DNA of 64,000 nucleotides from Synechococcus sp. PCC 7335. GTDB taxonomy: Bacteria; Cyanobacteriota; Cyanobacteriia; Phormidesmidales; Phormidesmidaceae. Each line of letters starts with the position of its first letter. The stretch's first letter is position 1. Position numbers and translations under genes: made by a program. Below are positions 10,079 to 17,985 of this stretch, piece by piece. The DNA is taken from the NCBI RefSeq assembly GCF_000155595.1, contig NZ_DS989904.1, positions 2,777,620 to 2,841,619 on the forward strand, in the 5' to 3' direction. The notes beneath the pieces were generated by a model. The model saw nothing but the letters and a program-made list of their open reading frames with translations, was not told the DNA's origin and searched no databases.

Positions 10079-10829
10079 CTAAAGCTGTGTCCACTCTTCA
10101 GGGAGCATATTCGCCTGAAGCAAGAACTCGCCGTTACCGTCAGGTGTCAGCACATAGGCGATTCCTTGCGGTGCAGGATAGATGCCCGTGGCGGCTTCGA
10201 AGATGTCGTCGTGACCAACAATCACCGTGTTCTGACCCTCTGCCGGAACTGCCGTTAGCAAAGGCATGACGTTAGCCCTCATTTCTTCTACCTGCTCATC
10301 CGTATAGTCCTCAAAAGGTAAGAAGTTCAGCTGTGGATCTTTGGTGTACCTGCCAAAGGCAATGTCTGCAGTTTTCCATGCTCGACAATATTCACTAGTA
10401 ATGACTTCACCTACGGGAATTTCTTTTTCTGTAAAGGCAGTACCGATCACTTCAGCTTGCTGCTCGCCTATATCATTGAGCTTACGCTGAGTTTCGCAGT
10501 CATCCAAGCTCATATTGGGATCAGCTTGGTCAGCATAGTCTTTTTCGGTTTGAGCATGACGGAAGTAGATAACGTGTCCACCCTCTTGAAGAGCGCTTAG
10601 CAGTTCAGCACTACTGAGCTGATCCTCAAAATCAGCATTGGCCTGTTCTCCAGCAGTATAATCGGCCGCCTTCTCCGCCTTCGCCACCCTCACCACCTTC
10701 AACCTCAGCAGTGCTATCTGGAACTTCGCTAATCTCGGCATCAGATGTAGAGGCATTGCCACAGGCAGTCATACTAGCTGCCAATCCAACTGCCATAAAT
10801 AGCTCTACTGCCTTTAATCGTTTACTCAT
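10079..10829 (-). pseudogene. Histidine phosphatase family lipoprotein, split by a frameshift
   Basis: Two overlapping minus-strand frames together encode one protein. The upstream frame starts at ATG 10829 with MSKRLKAVELFMAVGLAA and a lipobox ending SMTAC, then a Ser/Asp/Glu-rich linker and GGEGGEGGEGG. It soon hits a stop. The other frame, from about 10668 down to 10079, continues ADYTAGEQANADFEDQ and carries the phosphatase domain: GGHVIYFRHAQTEKD (catalytic His in RHAQ), SEYCRAWKTA and TVIVGHDD (second catalytic His). One extra base, or two missing, at the Gly-Gly-Glu repeat separates them. This could be a genuine mutation, slippage-based switching or a sequencing error. An in-frame ATG at 10762 exists in the second frame but lacks the signal peptide. 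Substrate unknown. Confidence 0.75.
10665..10697. repeat. Imperfect GGE-coding triplet repeat at the frameshift point
   Basis: Eleven codons encode GGEGGEGGEGG on the minus strand. The purine-rich 9-bp units are nearly identical, and the reading frame of the phosphatase gene breaks at their downstream edge, so slippage is a natural explanation. Confidence 0.75.
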
Positions 10830-12229
10830 TTCAAATTCTGCTCGGATGTTAGGTCTAATACATAGGTACAGCTTATTAAGACTAATTGTCAATAGATTGT
10901 GTATTCGATCATCCTAATTAAGACTTAAGCTACGCGGAAATGGAAAAGGTTGTAGTATCTGCGACCTTGATAAATGTCTATACTGCTGTCGACTAGCTGT
11001 ATTTATCGCTAATTTTAAACACGGCAATGAAGGCGTATTTCGAAGGATAGCTATGAAGTTCGAGGCTGTAGGCTAATTAGGTTAACGACTATTGTACGAA
11101 AGAAGCAGTCGAGGCCAACGAATTCGCCTACAAGTTTAACTATAGGGAACTATTTTTAATAGTACGAGACAGAAAAGCGCTAAACTAGTTCTGTTTCTGT
11201 AGATATTCAGCTAGATATCTATTCAGATATTTAGAAAAGATGTGGGGGATGTGGGCTGATCGCTAGCATGCCATTTCGTGCTGCTTTTTAACGTAGTTCA
11301 ACATTCTGTTCTGTAGCTGTCCGATTGCGGTGGCGTAGCTAGTGCGACGTTGAAACCACGACCTCCTAGAGTTTGTTGTGGTTGTGTCGATTTGGATAAA
11401 TTTTTCCTGAGCCAAAGCAGGAAGCGGCAGTAAAAGGCCTAAATAAAACGGTAGCTAAGCAACGAAATGGGTAATGAAACGAAAGGAAGCCCAATCTTTG
11501 GAGTAACTGCTCTCTGGTCAAAAAATGCGCTTATCTAGTCTCTCCTGAGCTATTAGCTCAGAATCAAAAATATCTTTGTTTCATGATCTTGTTCTATGCG
11601 CAGCCCCGTTTTTCTCCTTGAGAACAAAACAATTTAAAGCTTTACTTAAGCTTTATTCGAGAGAGGATCTGCAGCAACATGTACTTCTGTCATATCTATG
11701 CATAGAATTGAATCTTTCAAAATTTTTCAATGGAAGATAAACAACTTTAAACTTATGTATCCGGTCTTTTAATAGATTGGCCGCATAAGTTCGAGCTACT
11801 TTATCCTGAAGGTCAGGGAAGCAAGTAGAAATGCCTAACAACTCTTTGGGTTGAGGGTATGAGAAGACAGTTCGTTCCTGCGCGATAGATATGTCTCAAA
11901 TTGAAAGATTATAAGTTCATGATTCGCTGAGAATCTTGGGCTCTTGAACAATTCAAGATTTCCTCGAACTGTTGAAAGCTTTTGAAACAGATGACCTTTA
12001 AACGCCTTGGAAGGATGGCTAAAGCTAGTGCTCGAAGTCGTTTTAATAGATAGGAAATGCAGATAGCTGTAGCTTTGCAAGACTTCAGTTATCGCTATCT
12101 AGGTGTTCTAGCTAGAGTGCCTTTAGTCTTATTGAGATTCATCTGGTTTCGGAGCTTATCTTGTTGTAGTTAGGACGAGCTTGAGCTTTCTCTGAAAGAA
12201 AAAAACAAATTTATAGAGAGGTTTAGTCA
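10830..12229. other. Long, AT-rich leader region before the allophycocyanin-like cluster
   Basis: About 1.4 kb has no recognisable gene. Two short minus-strand frames near 11653-12080 (62 and 81 codons, overlapping in different frames) resemble nothing known and have no clear ribosome site. The only certain signal is at the far end: a ribosome-binding site GAGAGG at 12216-12221, 8 nt before the apcD-like ATG. The region could hold a long 5' leader, a small RNA or gene remnants. Confidence 0.5.
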
Positions 12230-12703
12230 ATGAGTATAGTCGCTAAAGCGATCGCCCAATCGGATCGTTCTGATCGTTTTTTGGGTAGTACTGAGCTGAC
12301 TCAGCTCCAAGACTTTTTTAATAACAGCAGTGCGCGAATCAGCGCGGCACAAAAGCTGGCCGCGAACCAACAGAAGATTGTCGATGAAGGCAGCAAACAG
12401 TTCTGGAACCAGTGCCCGAATACCCCTAGTAATAGCGGTGACAAGCAGAAAACGGCTCTGTGTCAGCGAGATCAAGGATGGTATATCCGGCTGGTGAGCT
12501 ACTGTATTCTGGCGGGCAACTCTAAGCCTTTAGAAGATATTGGTTTGGATGGAATGCGCGATATGTATGTTTCTCTAAATGTCCCTTTGACCAACCTAAA
12601 AACAGCAATGCGTTGCATAAAGCAGTCTGCTATGGGCGTCTTGAGTTCTGAAGAAGCGTCGCTGGCTGGCCCCTACTTCGATCAGCTAATCCGCGCATTC
12701 TAG
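12230..12703 (+). CDS. apcD4: Allophycocyanin alpha-like subunit (ApcD4-type)
   Basis: The 157-residue phycobiliprotein has alpha-type globin helices. Cys78 in KTALCQRDQGWYIRLVS sits at the position that binds phycocyanobilin, and the conserved LEDIGLDGMRDMY and YFDQLIRAF ends are present. It differs from core ApcA: the CQRD context and the Cys at 92 and 129 are unusual. The order ApcD-like, ApcB-like, CP43-like matches the low-light cluster apcD4-apcB3-isiX described in some cyanobacteria, where the two subunits form far-red-absorbing allophycocyanin outside normal phycobilisomes. The ATG at 12230 has GAGAGG 8 nt upstream. The family is certain; the paralogue name rests on gene order and residue context. 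Confidence 0.82.
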   Translation: MSIVAKAIAQSDRSDRFLGSTELTQLQDFFNNSSARISAAQKLAANQQKIVDEGSKQFWNQCPNTPSNSGDKQKTALCQRDQGWYIRLVSYCILAGNSKPLEDIGLDGMRDMYVSLNVPLTNLKTAMRCIKQSAMGVLSSEEASLAGPYFDQLIRAF

Positions 12704-12825
12704 ACCCGCTAGCTTCAACTTCAGCCTTTTGCTAGCTGCAGGCTATGACTCCAAGTCAGCACTAAGCACAGCTCTTTTGAGCTAAAGCTCACTTTAATAA
12801 AGACACAAAAAACCTAGAAACAATT

Positions 12826-13311
12826 ATGCAAGACACGATTACATCCCTGATTAACCCTGCCGACGAAAAAGGTCAGTATCTAGAAGGCGGTGACCTCGAT
12901 AGCCTCAAACAATATCTTCAAAGTGGTGCTACACGTGTGAAAGCGGCAGGTCAGATAGGAGATAGCGCAGCTAGTATCATTAGTAAGACTGTAGAGAGGA
13001 GTCTGCTGTACGGAGATATCACTCTTCCTGGTGGCAACATGTATCCCACTCGGCGGTATGCTGCCTGCCTACAAGATCTGACTTATTTCTTACGCTATGC
13101 CACGTATGCAATGCTAGCCGACGATGCTTCTATTATTGATGAGCGAATTCTCAACGGGCTCAAGGATACTTATTCGTCGCTAGGTGTTCCTGTAGAGCCT
13201 ACCATTCAAGCGATAGAAGCGATGAAAGACGTTGTTTCTGAACGAGTAGGGACCGAAGCTGGGCAAGAGGTGGGGAAATACCTCGACCACATCATTGCTG
13301 GTTTGAGATAG
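12826..13311 (+). CDS. apcB3: Allophycocyanin beta-like subunit (ApcB3-type)
   Basis: The 161-residue beta-type allophycocyanin subunit starts [20 protein letters not shown]. Cys81 in [20 protein letters not shown] is the bilin-attachment site, and Asn71 in GGNMYPTRR sits at the site of conserved Asn methylation in beta subunits. The length matches normal ApcB. It lies 122 bp after the alpha-like gene and would form the alpha-beta protomer with it. The deviations from standard ApcB (for example [21 protein letters not shown] in place of the usual PDI-rich context) point to the specialised paralogue. It is probably co-transcribed with its neighbours. Confidence 0.85.
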   Translation: MQDTITSLINPADEKGQYLEGGDLDSLKQYLQSGATRVKAAGQIGDSAASIISKTVERSLLYGDITLPGGNMYPTRRYAACLQDLTYFLRYATYAMLADDASIIDERILNGLKDTYSSLGVPVEPTIQAIEAMKDVVSERVGTEAGQEVGKYLDHIIAGLR

Positions 13312-13443
13312 ACGATCTGTTTGATCTGTTCTGTTTGGGCTAATCTCGTTGATCTGATTTTCTTCGAGCGCTCTTCTAATCTGTGGGTCTATCCGTAGGG
13401 GTAGACCCCTGTTGAACATCTCTATTGCGGTTAACCTATTGCC

Positions 13444-14898
13444 ATGTATGCTTCTAATGAAACCCAGGAACGATATCCCTGGTGGGCTGGGAACGCTCGA
13501 TTTATCGATCTATCTAACACGTTTATTGTTGCCCACACGGCTCAGGCTGCGCTGATCATGCTGTGGGCTGGAGCCTTTACCCTGTTTGAGCTGGCTGTTT
13601 ATTCTCCAGCCGCACCGCTCTATACCCAGGGGCTAATCTTGCTGCCACATCTGGCAACCGAGGGCTGGGGCCTAGGTGCAGGTGGAGAGATTGTTAATAC
13701 TGGTGTTTGGTCTTCGATTGGTGCTATTCACATTGTGGCTGCTATCGTGTTAGCAGGAGGCGCTTATTTTCACTATACTCAGCTACCTGCTAGCTTGGCG
13801 ATCGCACCTAAAAATGCCGCGAAATTTCACTTTGAGTGGCAAGACGCCAGCAAGTTAGGCTTTATCTTGGGCCATCACCTGATCTTCCTAGGACTAGGTG
13901 CTTTATTGCTTGTTGTCAAAGCGCAGTATTTCGGCGGGCTTTACGACGCCTACTCAGATTCGGTGCGAGTAGTCACCAATCCAACGCTTGATCCGGCTAC
14001 TATTTGGGACTATAGAACACATCTGTTCGATGTTAGATCGTTAGAGGATTTAGTGGGTGGACATATCTATGTCAGCATTCTGTTGATTGCAGGTGGCGCT
14101 TGGCATATTTTGGTTCCTCCCTTTGGGTGGGTTAAGCGCTTCTTCTTCTTTTCAGGAGACGGTATCCTATCCTATTCGCTATTTGGGATTGCGATCGCGG
14201 GCTTTGCCGCCTCATATTACTGTGGCTTTGATTCCTTGTCCTATCCAGAGAAATTTTACGGGCCGACTTTAGAACTGCACTCGTCTCTGTTACCACGTTA
14301 CGTTGGGGCTCAGCCTACGCTGAGCGATGGGTATACTTCTCGCGTGTGGCTAGCAAATGCTCATTTTTATCTGGCCTTTTTCTTCTTACAAGGTGGCTTG
14401 TGGCACTTTCAACGGGCAGTAGGCTTTGACATCAGTAGCTTGCTGAACAATTGGCAACAGAATCGGGTTACAGCGAATGAGAATCCTGTCCTCGCTTATC
14501 AATCTCCCACTCTGGTGCAGCCTCAATCTGCTTCAGGTTTGGGCTACGGTATGCCAGATCTTGCTAAGCTCATACCTGCTTTTGGCGTGTCGCAGCCTAG
14601 CGAGGACGCTTTTTACCAGCCCGTTCGAGGAAGCTCTCGACCTGATCTGACAACTATCAATGGTCTCGAAAAGACGCTATATCAAACGACCTACCAGCCC
14701 CAGAAAGATACGTTCTATCAATCTTCTAAGCAAGATAAATCTGAGGGTGACATGTTGTTTGGATATCGTAAGAACAACCTAGAGCGTTCGTATGGAAAAC
14801 CTAGAGAGTTAGTGGCAAAGCCACAGGCCTACACACAACCGATTGAAACTACATTCTACGAACCAAAGTCACAGCGACAGACTGTGGGTCAAACGTAG
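13444..14898 (+). CDS. isiX: CP43-like chlorophyll-binding antenna protein with long C-terminal tail (IsiX-type)
   Basis: Residues 1-334 form an IsiA/Pcb-type antenna: start YPWWAGNARFIDLSNTFIVA, six hydrophobic helices, and His pairs in the helices (IGAIHIVAA, LGHHLIFLGLGA, GGHIYVSILLIAGGAWHI, NAHFYLAFFFLQGGLWHF). The long lumenal loop of true CP43 is missing, so this is an accessory antenna and not a reaction-centre subunit. Residues 335-484 are an extra 150-residue soluble tail with recurring aromatic motifs (DAFYQP, KTLYQ, TTYQP, DTFYQ, TTFYEP). The position after the ApcD/ApcB-like genes fits IsiX of the low-light response. A terminator-like hairpin follows. Confidence 0.85.
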   Translation: MYASNETQERYPWWAGNARFIDLSNTFIVAHTAQAALIMLWAGAFTLFELAVYSPAAPLYTQGLILLPHLATEGWGLGAGGEIVNTGVWSSIGAIHIVAAIVLAGGAYFHYTQLPASLAIAPKNAAKFHFEWQDASKLGFILGHHLIFLGLGALLLVVKAQYFGGLYDAYSDSVRVVTNPTLDPATIWDYRTHLFDVRSLEDLVGGHIYVSILLIAGGAWHILVPPFGWVKRFFFFSGDGILSYSLFGIAIAGFAASYYCGFDSLSYPEKFYGPTLELHSSLLPRYVGAQPTLSDGYTSRVWLANAHFYLAFFFLQGGLWHFQRAVGFDISSLLNNWQQNRVTANENPVLAYQSPTLVQPQSASGLGYGMPDLAKLIPAFGVSQPSEDAFYQPVRGSSRPDLTTINGLEKTLYQTTYQPQKDTFYQSSKQDKSEGDMLFGYRKNNLERSYGKPRELVAKPQAYTQPIETTFYEPKSQRQTVGQT

Positions 14899-14934
14899 CT
14901 ATCTAGCGTACACAAAGTTGTCTGTGTGAGCTGC

Positions 14935-14970
14935 TAATCCCCCCCGCCTGTAGGTTGAGGGGGGTTATTT
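14935..14970. terminator. Rho-independent-type hairpin between convergent isiX-like and GntR genes
   Basis: A C6 run (14939-14944) pairs with a G6 run (14959-14964), flanked by TAA/TTA pairing, and a short T-run follows at 14968-14970. The right arm overlaps the stop codon of the convergent GntR gene, so the structure may serve both transcripts. Confidence 0.6.
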
Positions 14971-15711
14971 GCAATTGTCGCTCTCTGTTTTTCCTGTGCT
15001 TTTATTCTTATGAATGGTCAAAGCGTACGAAAAGCGATCTGCTCGGGAGATTGTTTCGCCATGCAGGATAGGCGTTTCCTCTAGGGTGAAGGCAGTATAT
15101 CGATAGACAATTAGAGGATGACCTAGAGAAACTTCTAAGTAGTCGCTGGTTTCGTAGTTAGCGCGGGTGCATTCGATAGTGGCTTCAATACTTTCAATCG
15201 AGATAGCCTGACGCTCTAAGGTCGGGAATGTCATTTGATGCTTTAGCTCTGTCTCAAACCGCTTGCCGAGGGTTGGTACAATATAACTAATATCGATGGC
15301 ACCTACGGCACCGTCCATGTATAGCAGTTTCTCTTGCAGATAGACTGATCTCTCTGTGAGATTGAGTATGGACTGTACGTTTCTAGGCGGACGCACTTTC
15401 TTAAAAGTTAGATTTTTAAACGTTAGCTCAATGCCCTTGTTGGCTAGGTCTTGTTCTAGCAGTACCAGCGGGCTAGAAAGGGAATAGACTACCTTTTTTT
15501 GAGGTATGACAAAAACGCCTTTGCCCTGTTGTGATTCGGCTAGTCCCTGATTGACTAGGTTCGCGATCGCCTGACGAACGGTAATTCGACTTACCTCAAA
15601 GATATCCATGAGCTGGTGTTCGCTAGGCAGCTTTTTGCCTGGAGCATACTTCCCTGCCTCTATTTCGTGGCGAAGCTTTTCTGAAATACTGATGTGCAGA
15701 GGAACGGACAT
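14965..15711 (-). CDS. GntR family (HutC subfamily) transcriptional regulator
   Basis: The 248-residue protein has an N-terminal winged helix-turn-helix (residues 5-70: PGKKLPSEHQLMDIFEVSRI and TVRQAIANLVNQGLAESQQG) followed by a UTRA effector domain (about 95-235), which defines the HutC branch. These regulators are usually repressors released by a small metabolite. The gene is divergent from the desaturase/MetX-like pair, with a perfect 18-bp palindrome over the promoter between them. HutC-type proteins bind such GT-rich palindromes, and close copies occur at three other promoter regions farther on. It is the natural candidate regulator for those sites; the effector is unknown, perhaps an amine or amino-acid derivative. 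Confidence 0.88.
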   Translation of the reverse strand: MSVPLHISISEKLRHEIEAGKYAPGKKLPSEHQLMDIFEVSRITVRQAIANLVNQGLAESQQGKGVFVIPQKKVVYSLSSPLVLLEQDLANKGIELTFKNLTFKKVRPPRNVQSILNLTERSVYLQEKLLYMDGAVGAIDISYIVPTLGKRFETELKHQMTFPTLERQAISIESIEATIECTRANYETSDYLEVSLGHPLIVYRYTAFTLEETPILHGETISRADRFSYALTIHKNKSTGKTESDNCK

Positions 15712-15850
15712 AGGCTAAAGGGAATTGAAGTCAATCCAAGTCGAAATCGACAAAGGCGCTGCACTTCAATCGTAGGGCATCGAGTTACAGTGTCTGCTTT
15801 AGACACAGACTGGCTATCTATAGTTTCTATCTATCCTTTTGTAGTTTGTA

Positions 15851-15879
15851 TTGACTTCTGCGGCTGAACTTGTTATAAC
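15851..15879 (+). promoter_or_regulatory. Sigma-70-type promoter of the desaturase/MetX-like operon
   Basis: TTGACT (15851-15856) and TATAAC (15874-15879) are separated by 17 bp, an almost ideal promoter. The -10 box lies inside the palindromic operator, the classic repressor arrangement. Confidence 0.7.
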
Positions 15880-15884
15880 AAGTT
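15867..15884. promoter_or_regulatory. 18-bp palindromic operator, candidate GntR/HutC site 1
   Basis: AACTTGTTATAACAAGTT is a perfect 18-bp palindrome over the -10 box of the promoter facing away from the GntR gene. The 14-bp core CTTGTTATAACAAG recurs with one or two changes at 43449, 44389 and 47664. Confidence 0.8.
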
Positions 15885-15919
15885 GTCGTTTTATCAAGCA
15901 ATCTACAAGGGCAAATAAC

Positions 15920-16870
15920 GTGATAGCAAATGACATGATGCTGGATGATGGTCTGGCTTCGGTTAGTCCAGATAGCGGATTGAATCCTCGTCAGCTGTTG
16001 ACTAAGTCTGTGCTGGAGTCCCTAAATCAGCGCTCGAATTTAGCTGGAGCCTTGAGGTTTGGAACCCATCTGGCGACAGTTGCGGTGACAGGTTGGGTCT
16101 GGGCACAGGCGGCTGGTTGGTGGCAGGTACCTGCTCTGATCCTCTATGGTGTCAGCTTAGCTTTTATGTTTTGCTCGGTGCATGAATGTGTACACCGCAC
16201 GGCGTTTGCAACCCCCCGAGTGAATGATGCGATCGCCTGGCTAGCAGGCTTACTATCGTTCTATAACAGCACCTTCTATCGGCGCTATCACAAGTGGCAT
16301 CACCGCTACACGCGCATTCCTGGGAAAGACCCAGAGCTGACTGACTTAGAACCTAAGACTTTGCTCGAGTATCTGTGGGTGTTGAGTGGCATTCCTTGGT
16401 GGAAGGGAAAGATTATCGGTCATATCAAAGTGGCATTAGGACAGTTTGATGGCTGTTTTTACTTGCCTGAGAGTGCCTACGACTTGGTAACTCGCTCTAC
16501 GCGATTGCAGTTAGCGACCTACGGTGTGATCTTCCTACTTTCATCCGTGCTGGGACACCCTTGGTTTATTTTCACCTATTGGCTTTTGCCACTAGCCTTT
16601 GGTCAACCCTTTCTAAGATTTGTTCTACTAGCAGAGCATACGGGCTGCACCTACGATGACAATCCACTGGCGAATACGCGTACGACGCTGACTTTATGGC
16701 CGCTGACTTTTTTGATGTGGAACATGCCTTATCACGCTGAACACCACCTTTATCCCTCTATTCCTTTTCATGCGCTGCCAGAGGCCCATGCTGTTCTCAA
16801 AGACAAGTTTGAAACGGTTGATCCGGGCTATGTTCAAGTGAATCGAGAGATTGTTCAAGGCTTGGGTTAA
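15920..16870 (+). CDS. Membrane fatty-acid desaturase/hydroxylase family protein
   Basis: This di-iron membrane enzyme has the three histidine boxes: HECVHR (about residue 88), HKWHHR (about 124) and YHAEHHLYPSIPFH (about 270), with hydrophobic helices between. It would insert a double bond or a hydroxyl into an acyl or alkyl substrate. The GTG at 15920 is preferred because AAGGG lies 8 nt upstream. An in-frame TTG at 15851 is part of the promoter -35 box, and the operator would then lie inside the coding sequence. The MetX-like gene starts 1 nt after this stop, so translation is coupled. The substrate cannot be assigned; the pairing with an amine-linked regulator is unusual. Confidence 0.82.
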   Translation: MIANDMMLDDGLASVSPDSGLNPRQLLTKSVLESLNQRSNLAGALRFGTHLATVAVTGWVWAQAAGWWQVPALILYGVSLAFMFCSVHECVHRTAFATPRVNDAIAWLAGLLSFYNSTFYRRYHKWHHRYTRIPGKDPELTDLEPKTLLEYLWVLSGIPWWKGKIIGHIKVALGQFDGCFYLPESAYDLVTRSTRLQLATYGVIFLLSSVLGHPWFIFTYWLLPLAFGQPFLRFVLLAEHTGCTYDDNPLANTRTTLTLWPLTFLMWNMPYHAEHHLYPSIPFHALPEAHAVLKDKFETVDPGYVQVNREIVQGLG

Positions 16871-16871
16871 T

Positions 16872-17891
16872 ATGGTATCTCCTACGGATTCTACGCCGAG
16901 TTTTGTCCTCGAAGATTTTGAGCTTCAGTGTGGCCTTAATCTCCCGAACGCGAGGCTAGTTTATCAGACCTACGGCGTCTTGAATTCTGCTCACAGCAAT
17001 GCTGTGCTCTATCCTACGTCCTACGGCGCGCAGCATACTGATGTTGACTGGCTGGTGCGCCCCGGCGGTATCTTGGATCCAACAAAGTGGTTTGTGATCA
17101 TGCCCAATATGTTTGGCAATGGGCTTTCTACCTCACCGAGTAACTGCGAAGCGGCTAAGTCAATTGACTTCTATTTTACCCACTATGATAATGTTCGAGC
17201 TCAGCGATCGCTACTAGATAGTTTGGATATAGAGCGGTTGGCGCTGGTGTATGGCTGGTCGATGGGAGCCCAACAAGCATACTACTGGGGAGCCCTTTAT
17301 CCTGAGCGAGTAGCGCGAATTGTGGCAGTGTGCGGCACAGCTAGAACAACCGATCACAATCGCATTTTTCTATACAGCTTGCAGGCGGCGCTAAGAGGTG
17401 ATCCGGTCTGGAACGGTGAGCGGTTTGAGGGTGTGCCAGAACGTGGCTTTCGCACGTTTACGCAGATCTACGCGAGCTGGGCAGCTTCGCAGGCTTATTA
17501 CAGAGCAGCGCCTTATTTAGAATGGGGGTACGATTCTTTAGAAGACTATTTGCTGCGAAGTTGGGAAGCAGGCTATCGCAAACGAGATCCACATAATTTG
17601 CTAGCGATGATTGAGACTTGGCTACGCTGCGACGTCAGCGATAACCCAGCGTATGAAGGAGATTATGAACAGGCAATGAGGGCAATTACAGCTAAAACTC
17701 TGGTTATGCCCGCTACAACAGATCTTTACTTCACTCCAGAAGACTGTGAGGCTGAAGCGAGCTTAATCTCCGATAGTGAGTACCGACCGATTCCTTCCAT
17801 CTGGGGACACCGAGCGGGCAATCCTTATCAAAACTCTGAAGACGAGCTGTTCATTAAGCGGGCCGTTGATGAGCTATTGGCTAGTCACTAA
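16872..17891 (+). CDS. Alpha/beta hydrolase of the homoserine O-acetyltransferase (MetX)-like family
   Basis: The 339-residue protein has the MetX fold: nucleophile elbow YGWSMGAQQAYYWG (Ser130), the oxyanion region NMFGNGLSTSPSN, an Asp in ATTDLYF and a C-terminal His in SIWGHRAGNP. True MetX has a slightly different substrate pocket, and this branch is often only called alpha/beta fold hydrolase, so the acyl acceptor is unknown. The ATG at 16872 directly follows the upstream stop, which favours it over the in-frame TTG at 16851. It is in an operon with the desaturase under the palindromic operator. Confidence 0.8.
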   Translation: MVSPTDSTPSFVLEDFELQCGLNLPNARLVYQTYGVLNSAHSNAVLYPTSYGAQHTDVDWLVRPGGILDPTKWFVIMPNMFGNGLSTSPSNCEAAKSIDFYFTHYDNVRAQRSLLDSLDIERLALVYGWSMGAQQAYYWGALYPERVARIVAVCGTARTTDHNRIFLYSLQAALRGDPVWNGERFEGVPERGFRTFTQIYASWAASQAYYRAAPYLEWGYDSLEDYLLRSWEAGYRKRDPHNLLAMIETWLRCDVSDNPAYEGDYEQAMRAITAKTLVMPATTDLYFTPEDCEAEASLISDSEYRPIPSIWGHRAGNPYQNSEDELFIKRAVDELLASH

Positions 17892-17985
17892 GCACGACAA
17901 TCGAACGGTTTATAGAACAGAAGCTAAATGAACAAGTGAGTAGTCTAGTCTATATTTAGACCAGCCACAGGTAGTTGGAAGAGCA

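Noticed and set aside
11653..12080. Two overlapping short minus-strand frames (62 and 81 codons)
   Set aside because: No recognisable family, no clear ribosome site and unlikely composition; kept only as a remark under the leader region.
15851..15919. TTG at 15851 as start of the desaturase
   Set aside because: It coincides with the -35 box, and the operator would lie inside the gene; GTG 15920 has a good ribosome site.
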